Shown: one piece after another, positions 42,348-50,497 of the stretch | How positions within the stretch are numbered: the stretch's first letter is position 1 | Layout: each line of letters opens with the position of its first letter | From: Ralstonia sp. RRA | Lineage (GTDB): Bacteria > Pseudomonadota > Gammaproteobacteria > Burkholderiales > Burkholderiaceae | Length of the DNA: 64,000 nt | NCBI RefSeq assembly: GCF_037023145.1 | Contig: NZ_CP146092.1 | Coordinates: 682,001 to 746,000, forward strand | Direction of reading: 5' to 3' | The notes under the pieces: model-generated | Databases searched by the model: none | What the model was told of the DNA's origin: nothing | What the model saw: only the letters and a program-made list of their open reading frames with translations | Program-made: the position numbers and the translations under genes

Positions 42348-43829
42348 TTATCGGAACGCCGGCTCGTCGAAGCTGCGCAGCTTGCGCGAGTGCAGCGCTT
42401 CGACACCGTTCTCACGCAGCAGGCGTACGGTTTCCATGCCGATGGCCAAGTGCTGGCTCACGCGCTGGCGATAGAACAGGTTGGCCATGCCCCGTAGCTT
42501 CAGTTCGCCGTGCAGCGGCTTGTCCGACACGCACAGCAGGGTGCCGTAGGGCACGCGCAGGCGGAAGCCGTTGGCGGCAATCGTGGCGCTTTCCATGTCG
42601 ATGGCAATCGCGCGCGACTGGTTGAAGCGGCTGTACAGCGCCTGGTACTTCAGCTCCCAGTTGCGGTCGTCGGTGGAGACCACGGTGCCGGTGCGCATGC
42701 GCGATTTCATGTCGGCGCCGGACAGCCCGGTGATGCGCGCGACGGATTCCTGCAGCGCCACCTGAATCTCAGCGATGGGCGGCACAGGCACCCACGGCGG
42801 CAGGTCCTGGTCGAGTACGTGGTCGTCGCGCACATAGGCGTGGGCGAGCACGTAATCCCCCAGTTGCTGCGAACGGCGCAGGCCGCCGCAGTGGCCGATC
42901 ATCATCCAGCAGTGCGGACGCAGCACGGCCAGGTGGTCGGTGATGGTCTTGGCGTTGGACGGGCCCACGCCAATGTTGACCAGCGTTACGCCCAGGCGGT
43001 CTTCGCGCACCAGATGGTAGGCGGGCATCTGCGGCAGGCCCTTGATGCGGTGCGCGTCATCTGGGGCGGGCGTGCCGAGTTCGTGCACGGTGTCGCCGGG
43101 TTCGACAAAGCGGATGTAGCCCTCGTCGTTGCCGTCTTCCATGAGCTTGCGGCCGAGCGCGGCAAACTCATCGACGTAGCGCTGGTAGTTGGTGAACAGC
43201 ACGAAGCGCTGGAAGTGCTTCGGGTGCGTTGCCGTGTAGTGGTACAGGCGCTGCAGGGCCAGGTCGACGCGCTCGGCGGTGAACATCGACAGCGGTTGCG
43301 GCTCGTCGTCGACCGGGCGGTAGGTGCCGTTGGCGATGGAGTCGTCGATCTGCGCGAGGTCGGGCAGCGTGAACGCGCCACCGAGCGCGCGCGCCTGTTC
43401 GGGCGTGATGTCCACGGTGGAGGCTTCCACCACGAACGGCAGCGGAATCGGCCGGTTGCTTACGCCCACCACCACGGGGCTGTTGTGATAGTGCAGCAGC
43501 CGCTCGATCTGCACGCGGTAGTACTCGCGGAAGAGATCCGGCCGCGTGAGCGTGGTGCCGTAGACGCCCGGATACGCCACCGTGCCCCACGACGGCCGCG
43601 CATCGCTCACCAGCGTTTTCGGGTCGACGGTGATACCGAGGTACGGGTAGCAGGCGGAGCCGTCTTCGCTGCAGTCTTCACCGCGCGCGAAGGCGAGGAA
43701 GCGATCGCGAATCGTCTGCGCGGAGCGCTCGTAGATGGCGGTGATGCGCTCGACGGCGGTGTTGGCGTCGGTGCAGATCGCCAGGTCGTGCGCGGGATAG
43801 AGATGGGCGGTGGCGCGGGTATCGGTCAT
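42348..43829 (-). CDS. amn: AMP nucleosidase
   Basis: The 493-residue enzyme matches the length of E. coli Amn. It has an N-terminal Amn-specific domain with PYLGITVDPKT, then the nucleoside phosphorylase fold: MMIGHCGGLRRSQ, AHAYVRDDHV, the purine-binding IDMESATIAANGFR and SDKPLHGELK. It hydrolyses AMP to adenine and ribose 5-phosphate, contributing to purine balance. Neighbours are the exported peptidase and the amino-acid ABC permease genes; an operon with either is not clear. Confidence 0.95.
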   Translation of the reverse strand: MTDTRATAHLYPAHDLAICTDANTAVERITAIYERSAQTIRDRFLAFARGEDCSEDGSACYPYLGITVDPKTLVSDARPSWGTVAYPGVYGTTLTRPDLFREYYRVQIERLLHYHNSPVVVGVSNRPIPLPFVVEASTVDITPEQARALGGAFTLPDLAQIDDSIANGTYRPVDDEPQPLSMFTAERVDLALQRLYHYTATHPKHFQRFVLFTNYQRYVDEFAALGRKLMEDGNDEGYIRFVEPGDTVHELGTPAPDDAHRIKGLPQMPAYHLVREDRLGVTLVNIGVGPSNAKTITDHLAVLRPHCWMMIGHCGGLRRSQQLGDYVLAHAYVRDDHVLDQDLPPWVPVPPIAEIQVALQESVARITGLSGADMKSRMRTGTVVSTDDRNWELKYQALYSRFNQSRAIAIDMESATIAANGFRLRVPYGTLLCVSDKPLHGELKLRGMANLFYRQRVSQHLAIGMETVRLLRENGVEALHSRKLRSFDEPAFR

Positions 43830-43887
43830 GTTTCGATGATACCGGCGTTTTGTGAACGCAAGATAGCCACTTACCTACGCAACTGCG

Positions 43888-44649
43888 CTACGTCACCGCA
43901 TCTGCAGCGGGGCGGGCCCGCCAGCGCAGGAAGCGCTTCCAGGTCGACATTTCCACCTGCGGCGTGGAGGTTGCACGCCACCAATTGGGCAGTGCCTCAA
44001 TCCCGCTGCACAGCAGGAAGTACAGCACGGCAACGGCGCCGAACACCTCGGCCGGATACGCCACGGTGCGGCTGTTGACCTGGCCCGCGGCGGTGGACAG
44101 CTCCACCACGCCCACGATGTACGCCAGTGACGTGTCCTTGACCGTCGACACCCATTGATTGGCCAGCGACGGCAGCATGATGCGCCACGCCTGCGGCAGC
44201 ACGATCGTCAGCAGCGCCTGTGTGGGCCGCATGCCCAGCGCCAGCGCCGCATTGCGCTGCCCGGCGCCCACCGCGCGCAGGCCAGCCCCCATGCTCTGTG
44301 CGATGTAGGCGGCACCCACGGCGGCCAGGGCGGTGACCACGGTGGCGGTTTCCGGCACGGCCACGCCCAGCGCCATCGGGATCAGGAAGTACGCCCAGAA
44401 CATCAGCATCAGCACGGGGATGGCGCGCAGCGTTGCCAGCGTGCCGCGCAGTGCGCGTGCCAGCCAGCGCAGGTTCGGCATGGCTTCCAGGCGATCCAGC
44501 AACAGCGCACAGCCGACCCCCACCACCGTGGCTGTCACACAGGCCAGCAGCGCCATCCACAAGGTGAGCGCCGCCCCAGACAGCGGCCCGTTCGGATACG
44601 GGCCGACCAGCAAATACCGCAGGTGCAGCAGGATGGCCTCTGCCGTCAT
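43888..44649 (-). CDS. amino-acid ABC transporter permease (second permease)
   Basis: The 253-residue membrane protein has about five hydrophobic segments and the permease signature ALALGMRPTQALLTIVLPQAWRIM (EAA-like loop). It belongs to the HisMQ-type polar amino-acid permease family. The start ATG 44649 overlaps the stop of the other permease (ATGA), so translation is coupled. It pairs with the 44646-45416 permease and the binding protein at 45413. No ATPase gene follows; amn is 58 bp beyond. Confidence 0.9.
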   Translation of the reverse strand: MTAEAILLHLRYLLVGPYPNGPLSGAALTLWMALLACVTATVVGVGCALLLDRLEAMPNLRWLARALRGTLATLRAIPVLMLMFWAYFLIPMALGVAVPETATVVTALAAVGAAYIAQSMGAGLRAVGAGQRNAALALGMRPTQALLTIVLPQAWRIMLPSLANQWVSTVKDTSLAYIVGVVELSTAAGQVNSRTVAYPAEVFGAVAVLYFLLCSGIEALPNWWRATSTPQVEMSTWKRFLRWRARPAADAVT

Positions 44650-45416
44650 GCCGCGGCTCCAATCGGCCCAGCCGCCGAAGCGGCCACCCACCCCAATCGG
44701 CGCAGCACCAGCGGCGCTGCCCACTGCAGCAGCAGGATCACCACCGCATACAGCACCGTTGCCACGGCAAAGGCCTGGAAGGCGAGCAGCGTATCGGTTT
44801 CGACCTGCCGCGCGCTGTAGGAGAGTTCTGCCAGCCCGATGCCCATGGCCAGCGAGGTGTTCTTGATGGTGTTGGCGCATTGCCCCAGCAGCGGCAGCGC
44901 CGATACGCGCAGCGCCTGCGGCAGCACCACGCGCAGAAAGGCCGCACGCGGCGTGAAGCCGAGCGACAACGCCGCCTCACGCTGCCCGTGCGGCACCGCC
45001 CGGATGCCGGCGCGCAGTTCTTCCGAGAAAAAGGCACCGGCATACAGCGCAATGCCAAATGCCGCCGCCAGGAATTCAAACGACGGCGCCGGCAGCCGCC
45101 AGCTACCCAGTGCGATGCCGTTCCAGCCCGTGATGGCGCCGACCACGTTCTCGCCCAGCAACTGCGCGGCCCCGAAATACCAGAAGAACAACTGCACCAG
45201 CAGGGGCGTCTTGCGCAGAAAGGCAATCAGCCCGCGCGCGGGCTGGTACAGCCACGGTTGGCCGCTGGCGCGCAGGGCGGTCAGCAGCAGGCCAATCGCC
45301 AGGCCGCCGGCGATGGCCGCGGCTGATACCAGCAGCGTCATTCCAAAGCCCTCCAGCATCCAGCCGAGGTAACGCGGCGGCAGGGGCTGGAGGAACGCCG
45401 GCAGGCTCAAGCTCAC
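44646..45416 (-). CDS. amino-acid ABC transporter permease (first permease)
   Basis: The 256-residue HisMQ-type permease has about five hydrophobic segments and an EAA-like loop GQREAALSLGFTPRAAFLRVVLPQALRV. It forms a heterodimer with the next permease. The start is GTG 45416, overlapping the stop TGA of the substrate-binding protein by 4 bp (GTGA). This confirms that the three genes form one coupled unit. Confidence 0.9.
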   Translation of the reverse strand: MSLSLPAFLQPLPPRYLGWMLEGFGMTLLVSAAAIAGGLAIGLLLTALRASGQPWLYQPARGLIAFLRKTPLLVQLFFWYFGAAQLLGENVVGAITGWNGIALGSWRLPAPSFEFLAAAFGIALYAGAFFSEELRAGIRAVPHGQREAALSLGFTPRAAFLRVVLPQALRVSALPLLGQCANTIKNTSLAMGIGLAELSYSARQVETDTLLAFQAFAVATVLYAVVILLLQWAAPLVLRRLGWVAASAAGPIGAAA

Positions 45417-46288
45417 TTGGTGCTGCCGATCACGAAATCACGCGGCAGCGGTGCGGTGCTCTTCGGGCCAAACCAGCGGTCATAGATGCGGGCGGCGGTG
45501 CCGTCCTTTTCCAGGCCCTGCAGGATCTGGTCGACCGAGGCGGTGAGTTGCGCCTCGCCCTTGGGCACGCCCACGCCCATGTATTCACGCGTCAGCACGA
45601 ACGGCGAGATTTCCAGCTCGCTGCGATTGGGCAGCGTGGCCAGCAGCGCGCCAAGCTTGGCGCCATCCTGCGCGAACGCCTGGATGGCACCGCTGCGCAG
45701 CGCCGTCAGTGCCAGCGGGGAGTCGTCATAGGCAATCACGCGCGCGTTGGGATAGCCGTCGCGCAGCGTGGTCTCCTGCGTGGTGCCCTTGTCCACGCCC
45801 AGGCGGATGCCATCCTTCTTCAGGTCATCCGGCTGCTTGAGGAAGCCCTTCTTGGCAATGAACTGCAGGCCGCTCGCAAAGTACGGCGTGCTGAAGTCGA
45901 TCTGCTTCTTGCGCTCGTCGGTAATCGTGAAGTTGGCGGCAATCAGGTCGACCTTGCCCGAGGTCAGCAGCGGCACGCGGTTGGCCGGGTTGGTGGCGCG
46001 TAGCTCCAGCTTCACGCCCAGCTTCTTGGCGATTTCCTGTGCGTAGTCGACATCCAGGCCGACCGGCTGGCCGGTCTTGGCATCGGCATAACCGAATGGC
46101 GGGTTGGCGTCGAATACGCCCACGCGCAGCACGCCGGCCTTCTTGATGTCGTCCAGACGATCGGCCCGGGCCGCCGGCGCGTGCAGCACCGCCACCGCCA
46201 GCGCTGCCCCGATGACCACGCCCACCGCCTGACGCGCAGCGCGTGCCAACCCCTGCAACGAAAAACGCCCCGAAAATTCTGCTTGCAT
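45413..46288 (-). CDS. amino-acid ABC transporter substrate-binding protein
   Basis: The 291-residue periplasmic protein has a signal peptide (about residues 1-43, with APAARADRL). The bacterial extracellular solute-binding family 3 fold follows: LRVGVFDANPPFGYADAKTG, GLDVDYAQEIAKKLGV and DLIAANFTITDERKKQIDFSTPYF. It should bind a polar amino acid; the ligand is not predicted. It is the first gene of an SBP-permease-permease unit. The ATG at 46288 has AGGGGG upstream. Confidence 0.92.
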   Translation of the reverse strand: MQAEFSGRFSLQGLARAARQAVGVVIGAALAVAVLHAPAARADRLDDIKKAGVLRVGVFDANPPFGYADAKTGQPVGLDVDYAQEIAKKLGVKLELRATNPANRVPLLTSGKVDLIAANFTITDERKKQIDFSTPYFASGLQFIAKKGFLKQPDDLKKDGIRLGVDKGTTQETTLRDGYPNARVIAYDDSPLALTALRSGAIQAFAQDGAKLGALLATLPNRSELEISPFVLTREYMGVGVPKGEAQLTASVDQILQGLEKDGTAARIYDRWFGPKSTAPLPRDFVIGSTK

Positions 46289-46616
46289 GACGACCCCCTG
46301 AAGATTTTGAGGGGCCCAGCGTAAGGTGGATGCTGCACCGCGCAAACGAATTCGTTGGCAGATCGATATGCGTGCTGCCCTGTTGTGGGGCAAGCGGCCC
46401 CGCATGGTGCTTCAGTTTTTACATTTACCGCCGATAGCGCTTGACAGGTGATCGAGCGTGCACCGGGCATTCACCCATCGCAGCGGCGCAGCCGATACAC
46501 TGGCAAAAAAGAAAAACAGGCACAAACAGACGGGGGAAGTACAACGTGAACCAACCGGCTGGCGACAACCTCCGCCGGCATTCTCTCGGGCATTGTGGAC
46601 ACCGGGAGCGCGGATC
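46289..46616. other. 328-bp intergenic region, no gene seen
   Basis: This divergent region lies between the ABC binding protein and the GGDEF gene. A TTGACA (46441-46446) occurs but no convincing -10 follows at the right distance. An in-frame extension of the GGDEF protein back to 46458 is possible but not supported. Confidence 0.4.
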
Positions 46617-48272
46617 ATGCTGATCGCCGCGCTGGCCTGTGCTGCCCTTGTTTCCATTGCGTTGATCGGCCTGTCATGGCCGCGCCGCGACGACGCAGAA
46701 GTCTCCGCCTTCATGCTGCTGGCGCTGGGCACCGCCTTGTGGAGCGGTGCGCGGCTCATGGAGGTGGTCACCTTCGACATGCCCGTGCGCGTGGGCTGGG
46801 CCAAGGTGGCCTACCTCGGGATCATGATGGTGCCGGCCGCCTGGCTGCGCCTGGTGCTTGGCCTCACGCGGCCCGAGCTGAATGCGTTGCCGGTGGTGCG
46901 CGCGGGCTGGGTGGCCGCGCTGCTCGTGGCCGCGTCCTTCCTGGGGCTGGTTGCCACCAATGAACTGCATCACCTGGTCTGGCTCGACGCGCGCTTTGTC
47001 GCCATTGACGGCGTGCAGCGGGCGGTCTTTGAGCATGGGCCAATATTCTGGGTTGGCACCGCTTACAACTACGTGCTGCTGGCGATGAGCCTGGTGCTGC
47101 TGACGCTGCCCGCCAGCGAAGCCGTCAACGTGCTGTATGCCCACGCCGCCACGCGTACGCAGGTGCGGCTGGCACTTGTGGGCGGGCAATTGCTGCCGCT
47201 GGTGGCACATCTGGCCTATCTGCAACGCTGGACCACGGCCCTGGGTGGTGACCTCACACCCGCCACTTTCGCCATCAGCACCGCGCTGCTCGGCTGGGTC
47301 GTCTTGCGCCCGCGCCTGCGCGATACCGCCGCCTACGCGCGCGGCAAGATCATCGAAGCCATGCGCGATGGCTGCATCGTATTGGCGCGTGATGGAACCA
47401 TCGCCAGCATCAACGCCGCCGCGCGCTACCTGTTGCCTACCGCGCGGCTGCACGCATTGCCGCCCGACGTGCTGAACGTGCCGGGCATCTTGCGCGAGTT
47501 TGAGCGCACGCGGCTGCCCAATCGCCACCAGGTCTGGCTGCACGACACGGGCCGCACGCTGGAGATCACGCTCGAAGGATTGATCGATGCGCGTGGCAGG
47601 CATACCGGCGTGTTCCTGCTGTTGCGCGACGTGACGGTGGAACAGTTGCAGCGTGCCGGCATGGCCAGTGCGCAAGATGCGCTGCGCGGCGAGTTGCAAC
47701 GTACGCAGGCCAAGCTCAGCCTGCTGGAGAACGACGTCAACCGTGACCCGCTCACGCACCTGTTCAACCGTCGCTTTTTTGAGACCCAGGCACCGCGCCT
47801 GCTTGACCACGCGCGCCGCGACAGTCGCCCCGTCACGCTTGCGCTGTTCGACATCGATTGCTTCAAGCAATACAACGACACCTACGGTCACCTGCAGGGC
47901 GACGACTGCCTGCGCATGGTGGCCGACACGCTCGGCATGGCCTGCCGCCATCCCGATGATTTCATCGCCCGCGTGGGCGGCGAGGAATTCATCGCCATGC
48001 TGTTCGACCTTAGCCTGGACGATGCGCGCGGTGCCGTGGCGCGCGTGGTGGCCACGGTGGCCGAGCGGGCGCGTCCGCATGCGGCTTCCATCGTGGCGCC
48101 GTACGTGACGCTGTCAGCTGGCGCGGTGACAGTGACGCCAAATGGCGAACGCCTGGACGTGCTGTTCGAGCACGCGGATACGGCGCTCTACGAGGCCAAG
48201 CGCAACGGGCGGAATACGTTCCGTTTTCATCATGCTGCGTTGGGGTTGCGCAGTGTTGTGGGTGGGGAATGA
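46617..48272 (+). CDS. 7TM-sensor PAS-like diguanylate cyclase (GGDEF)
   Basis: The 551-residue protein has an N-terminal seven-helix membrane sensor of the histidine-kinase 7TM type (residues 1 to about 225), including FWVGTAYNYVLLAMSL. A PAS-like region follows (about 240-370, GCIVLARDGTIASINAAARYLL), then a coiled linker and a C-terminal GGDEF domain with intact Gly454-Gly-Glu-Glu-Phe458. It should make c-di-GMP in response to a membrane signal. ATG 46617 has GGGAG upstream. It is convergent with the first of two 7TM kinases, with a 20-bp gap. Confidence 0.9.
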   Translation: MLIAALACAALVSIALIGLSWPRRDDAEVSAFMLLALGTALWSGARLMEVVTFDMPVRVGWAKVAYLGIMMVPAAWLRLVLGLTRPELNALPVVRAGWVAALLVAASFLGLVATNELHHLVWLDARFVAIDGVQRAVFEHGPIFWVGTAYNYVLLAMSLVLLTLPASEAVNVLYAHAATRTQVRLALVGGQLLPLVAHLAYLQRWTTALGGDLTPATFAISTALLGWVVLRPRLRDTAAYARGKIIEAMRDGCIVLARDGTIASINAAARYLLPTARLHALPPDVLNVPGILREFERTRLPNRHQVWLHDTGRTLEITLEGLIDARGRHTGVFLLLRDVTVEQLQRAGMASAQDALRGELQRTQAKLSLLENDVNRDPLTHLFNRRFFETQAPRLLDHARRDSRPVTLALFDIDCFKQYNDTYGHLQGDDCLRMVADTLGMACRHPDDFIARVGGEEFIAMLFDLSLDDARGAVARVVATVAERARPHAASIVAPYVTLSAGAVTVTPNGERLDVLFEHADTALYEAKRNGRNTFRFHHAALGLRSVVGGE

Positions 48273-48292
48273 GTCGGCAGCTGTAGTCAGGT

Positions 48293-49678
48293 TCAGATTG
48301 ACGGTGCTTTGGGAAACCGCATAGAAAACAGCGCGTATTCCCCCACCACAGATTCGCATTGAATGCCGCCGTCAAATGCCTGCATTACGCGTCGGCAAAA
48401 TGTGAGCCCAATGCCTGAGCCCTTGCCATGCCGCTTGGTGGAGAAGAAGGGATCGAAGATGCGGCGTTGGATCGTGGGCGGAATACCTGTCGCGCTGTCG
48501 CGCACCTCCAGCACGTAGCTGTCTTCCGTTTGCCGGCACGCAATCTCAATATGTCCTTTGCGCGCGATCTGGATGGCGTGCAGCGCGTTTTTCAGAAGAT
48601 TGAACAGCACGTAGATCAGCAGGGTATTGGAGCCGATGAAACGCCAGTCCGCGTTGAAATCGTGGACTTCCACGCGTTCTCTTTCTCCCGACTGAAATGG
48701 GTACTGGGCCAGCGCAACGTCGACGCATTCGCGTAGCGAATGGCGGGCGAAGTTGCGGCGGTCCAGTTGCTCCAGCGTGACGGAAGCCAGCGCCATGTCG
48801 ATCACACCATGTGCCGAAGCGACTTCGGAAGAGATGGTTCCCGCCAGCTTGGACACGCGCTCGAGCACGCCCGGATGAGGCGGCGGCTGATACAGGCCAT
48901 GTTCGACCGCGAGCTGGTATCCGTGGAAGAGTTCGGGCCATGCCCGTGCGATTTCCGCGGCCTGCAGGCGGATAGTCGTCAGGGGTGTGCGTACTTCGTG
49001 CGCGACGGTGGCCGCGAGCGCGTAGGGCCGCATCAGGTCAAACATGATGATGCCGACCGCGATGGTGCCAGGGGCAATGGCCAGCGGTAGTACACCGGGC
49101 GGGTAGATCGCCACGCCGTAGTTTGTGACGTAGTCCACCGCCGACAGAGAAATCAGCCCGATGCCAAACAGGCAAGTCCGCAACCGTTTGCGTTTTTCGG
49201 CTGTGGCATGTTGTTGGCCCACATACAGCAGCCACATGCTGCGCGATACCAGCGCCAGCGTCTGGGCGATATGCACCGCCTCCAGTGGGCCAGCTTTGGG
49301 ATAGAAGCCGAAGTGGAAATGCTGCACGCCGGTGATGACCAGATCGCTGCTGAGCAGGAACACAATGAGCACGGCATCCAATGCGTACGACGTGATCAGC
49401 CAGCGTTGCTGCTCCGGGTATTCCGCCACTTCTGTTGCAAAGTGGTAGAGCGTGGTGGGCAGCACAAGAATCGCCACCCAGCCCGCTTTGGCCAGCATCT
49501 GTGCGGTACCGATGTCGCTCGCCTGAAACAGAAAGGCCCACAGCCCCTGCCATACGCTGATAAGAACGGTCAGGCAGAAAAATACCCGGCCTGCGCGCGT
49601 TCGCCATCGCGTCGTAAGCACGTGGATGCCGCAGAGCAGGAAGAGGGACGAAACAAAGATCGGTAACAGCGCGTACAT
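48293..49678 (-). CDS. 7TM sensor histidine kinase 1 (CqsS/PhcS-like catalytic core)
   Basis: The 461-residue kinase has an N-terminal region of seven hydrophobic helices (residues 1 to about 215, with FGFYPKAGPLEAVHIAQT), then a kinase core with His227 (VAHEVRTPL) and Asn box NLLKNALHAI. ATP-lid motifs are DSATGIPP and GKGSGIGLTFCRRVM. The ending IQCESVVGEYALFSMRFP recalls the catalytic cores of the CqsS/PhcS/LqsS quorum-sensing kinases. There is no receiver domain. It is a paralogue of the kinase at 50498-51889, and a hotdog thioesterase gene lies between them, divergent from this one. The ligand is unknown. Confidence 0.9.
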   Translation of the reverse strand: MYALLPIFVSSLFLLCGIHVLTTRWRTRAGRVFFCLTVLISVWQGLWAFLFQASDIGTAQMLAKAGWVAILVLPTTLYHFATEVAEYPEQQRWLITSYALDAVLIVFLLSSDLVITGVQHFHFGFYPKAGPLEAVHIAQTLALVSRSMWLLYVGQQHATAEKRKRLRTCLFGIGLISLSAVDYVTNYGVAIYPPGVLPLAIAPGTIAVGIIMFDLMRPYALAATVAHEVRTPLTTIRLQAAEIARAWPELFHGYQLAVEHGLYQPPPHPGVLERVSKLAGTISSEVASAHGVIDMALASVTLEQLDRRNFARHSLRECVDVALAQYPFQSGERERVEVHDFNADWRFIGSNTLLIYVLFNLLKNALHAIQIARKGHIEIACRQTEDSYVLEVRDSATGIPPTIQRRIFDPFFSTKRHGKGSGIGLTFCRRVMQAFDGGIQCESVVGEYALFSMRFPKAPSI

Positions 49679-49979
49679 GGAATGTGAGGCCGGTCAGGGG
49701 CGATATTCACGACGCAAAATGTCGACGGTTCTCAAAAGTAACGATTGCTGCAGGGTTTGCGAGCGTTCAGGAGCCGTGTGTTTTAAGCAATGCGATTTGG
49801 AATGGGCTGCATAGCTGCCGTGCGCCGTGTGGTACATCGAAACAGAAATAGAGCGTATCGCGTGGGGTAGTCAATTTGCCTGTTACAAAGCTTAACGAGC
49901 GTCGCAAGAATGGGAGTGTGCGCGGGTTTCCGCGCATGCGCGGCTGCCGCCTGCAGCCAATCCATTCACGGAGCACACA
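49679..49979. other. 301-bp divergent promoter region of kinase 1 and the thioesterase
   Basis: A 21-bp block at 49720-49740 (TGTCGACGGTTCTCAAAAGTA), 42 bp upstream of the kinase start, resembles TGTCGGCGACCCTCAAGAGTA (51939-51959) upstream of kinase 2. Nothing else is recognised. Confidence 0.4.
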
Positions 49980-50477
49980 ATGCCGACAGGCCAATCCATT
50001 GACGCAGTGATTGATCAGTACCTGCGCAGCGCAGATCTTTCCGCCCCATTTTCTGCACACCAGACTTTCCACCATGCGTTCGATGTGTATTTGAAAGATT
50101 CCAACGCTTTTGCCAACACCTATTTCTCTCGCTATTTCGAATGGCAGGGTGTGGCGCGTGAGCGGTGGTTTTATGAGTGCATTGATGCAAACCTGGTGGG
50201 CGGCAATCTGATCTTCATCACAAAGCGGGCGCATCAGGAGTTTGTGCAGGAAACGTTTCCGTTCCAGCGGGTCGACTGCTATCTGAATACGTTCCGTGTT
50301 CGGTCCTGCTCGGCGTATCTGGTGTTCCGCTTCATGTCCGGCGGTCGACTGGTGTCGCTGGGGTATCAGCAGATTGTCATTGCGAGCACGGATCGCAACA
50401 TCCAACGCATACCGGCGCACATCATGCAGCGCGCCAAGCAGTATGAGTTGATGGAGCCTGCGCAGATGGCTGCATAA
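49980..50477 (+). CDS. hotdog-fold thioesterase between the paired sensor kinases
   Basis: The 165-residue protein has a 4HBT-type hotdog fold. The motif KDSNAFANTYFSRYFEWQGVARERWF (about 39-64) recalls the enediyne/polyketide thioesterases (DynE7/CalE7-like), with Asn42 and Glu54 as possible catalytic positions. RVDCYLNTFRVRSCSAYLVFRFM forms the later beta-strands. It should hydrolyse an acyl-thioester (acyl-ACP or acyl-CoA). ATG 49980 has CGGAG upstream. It is divergent from kinase 1 and convergent with kinase 2. Its position makes release of a fatty-acid-like ligand for the kinases attractive, but this is only inference. Confidence 0.8.
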   Translation: MPTGQSIDAVIDQYLRSADLSAPFSAHQTFHHAFDVYLKDSNAFANTYFSRYFEWQGVARERWFYECIDANLVGGNLIFITKRAHQEFVQETFPFQRVDCYLNTFRVRSCSAYLVFRFMSGGRLVSLGYQQIVIASTDRNIQRIPAHIMQRAKQYELMEPAQMAA

Positions 50478-50497
50478 CGGCGTGGCGTAAAGCCTTG

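Noticed and set aside
42510..44078. 522-codon plus-strand open frame antisense to amn
   Set aside because: It lies opposite a clear AMP nucleosidase. High GC makes long antisense frames common, and the protein has no recognisable motif.
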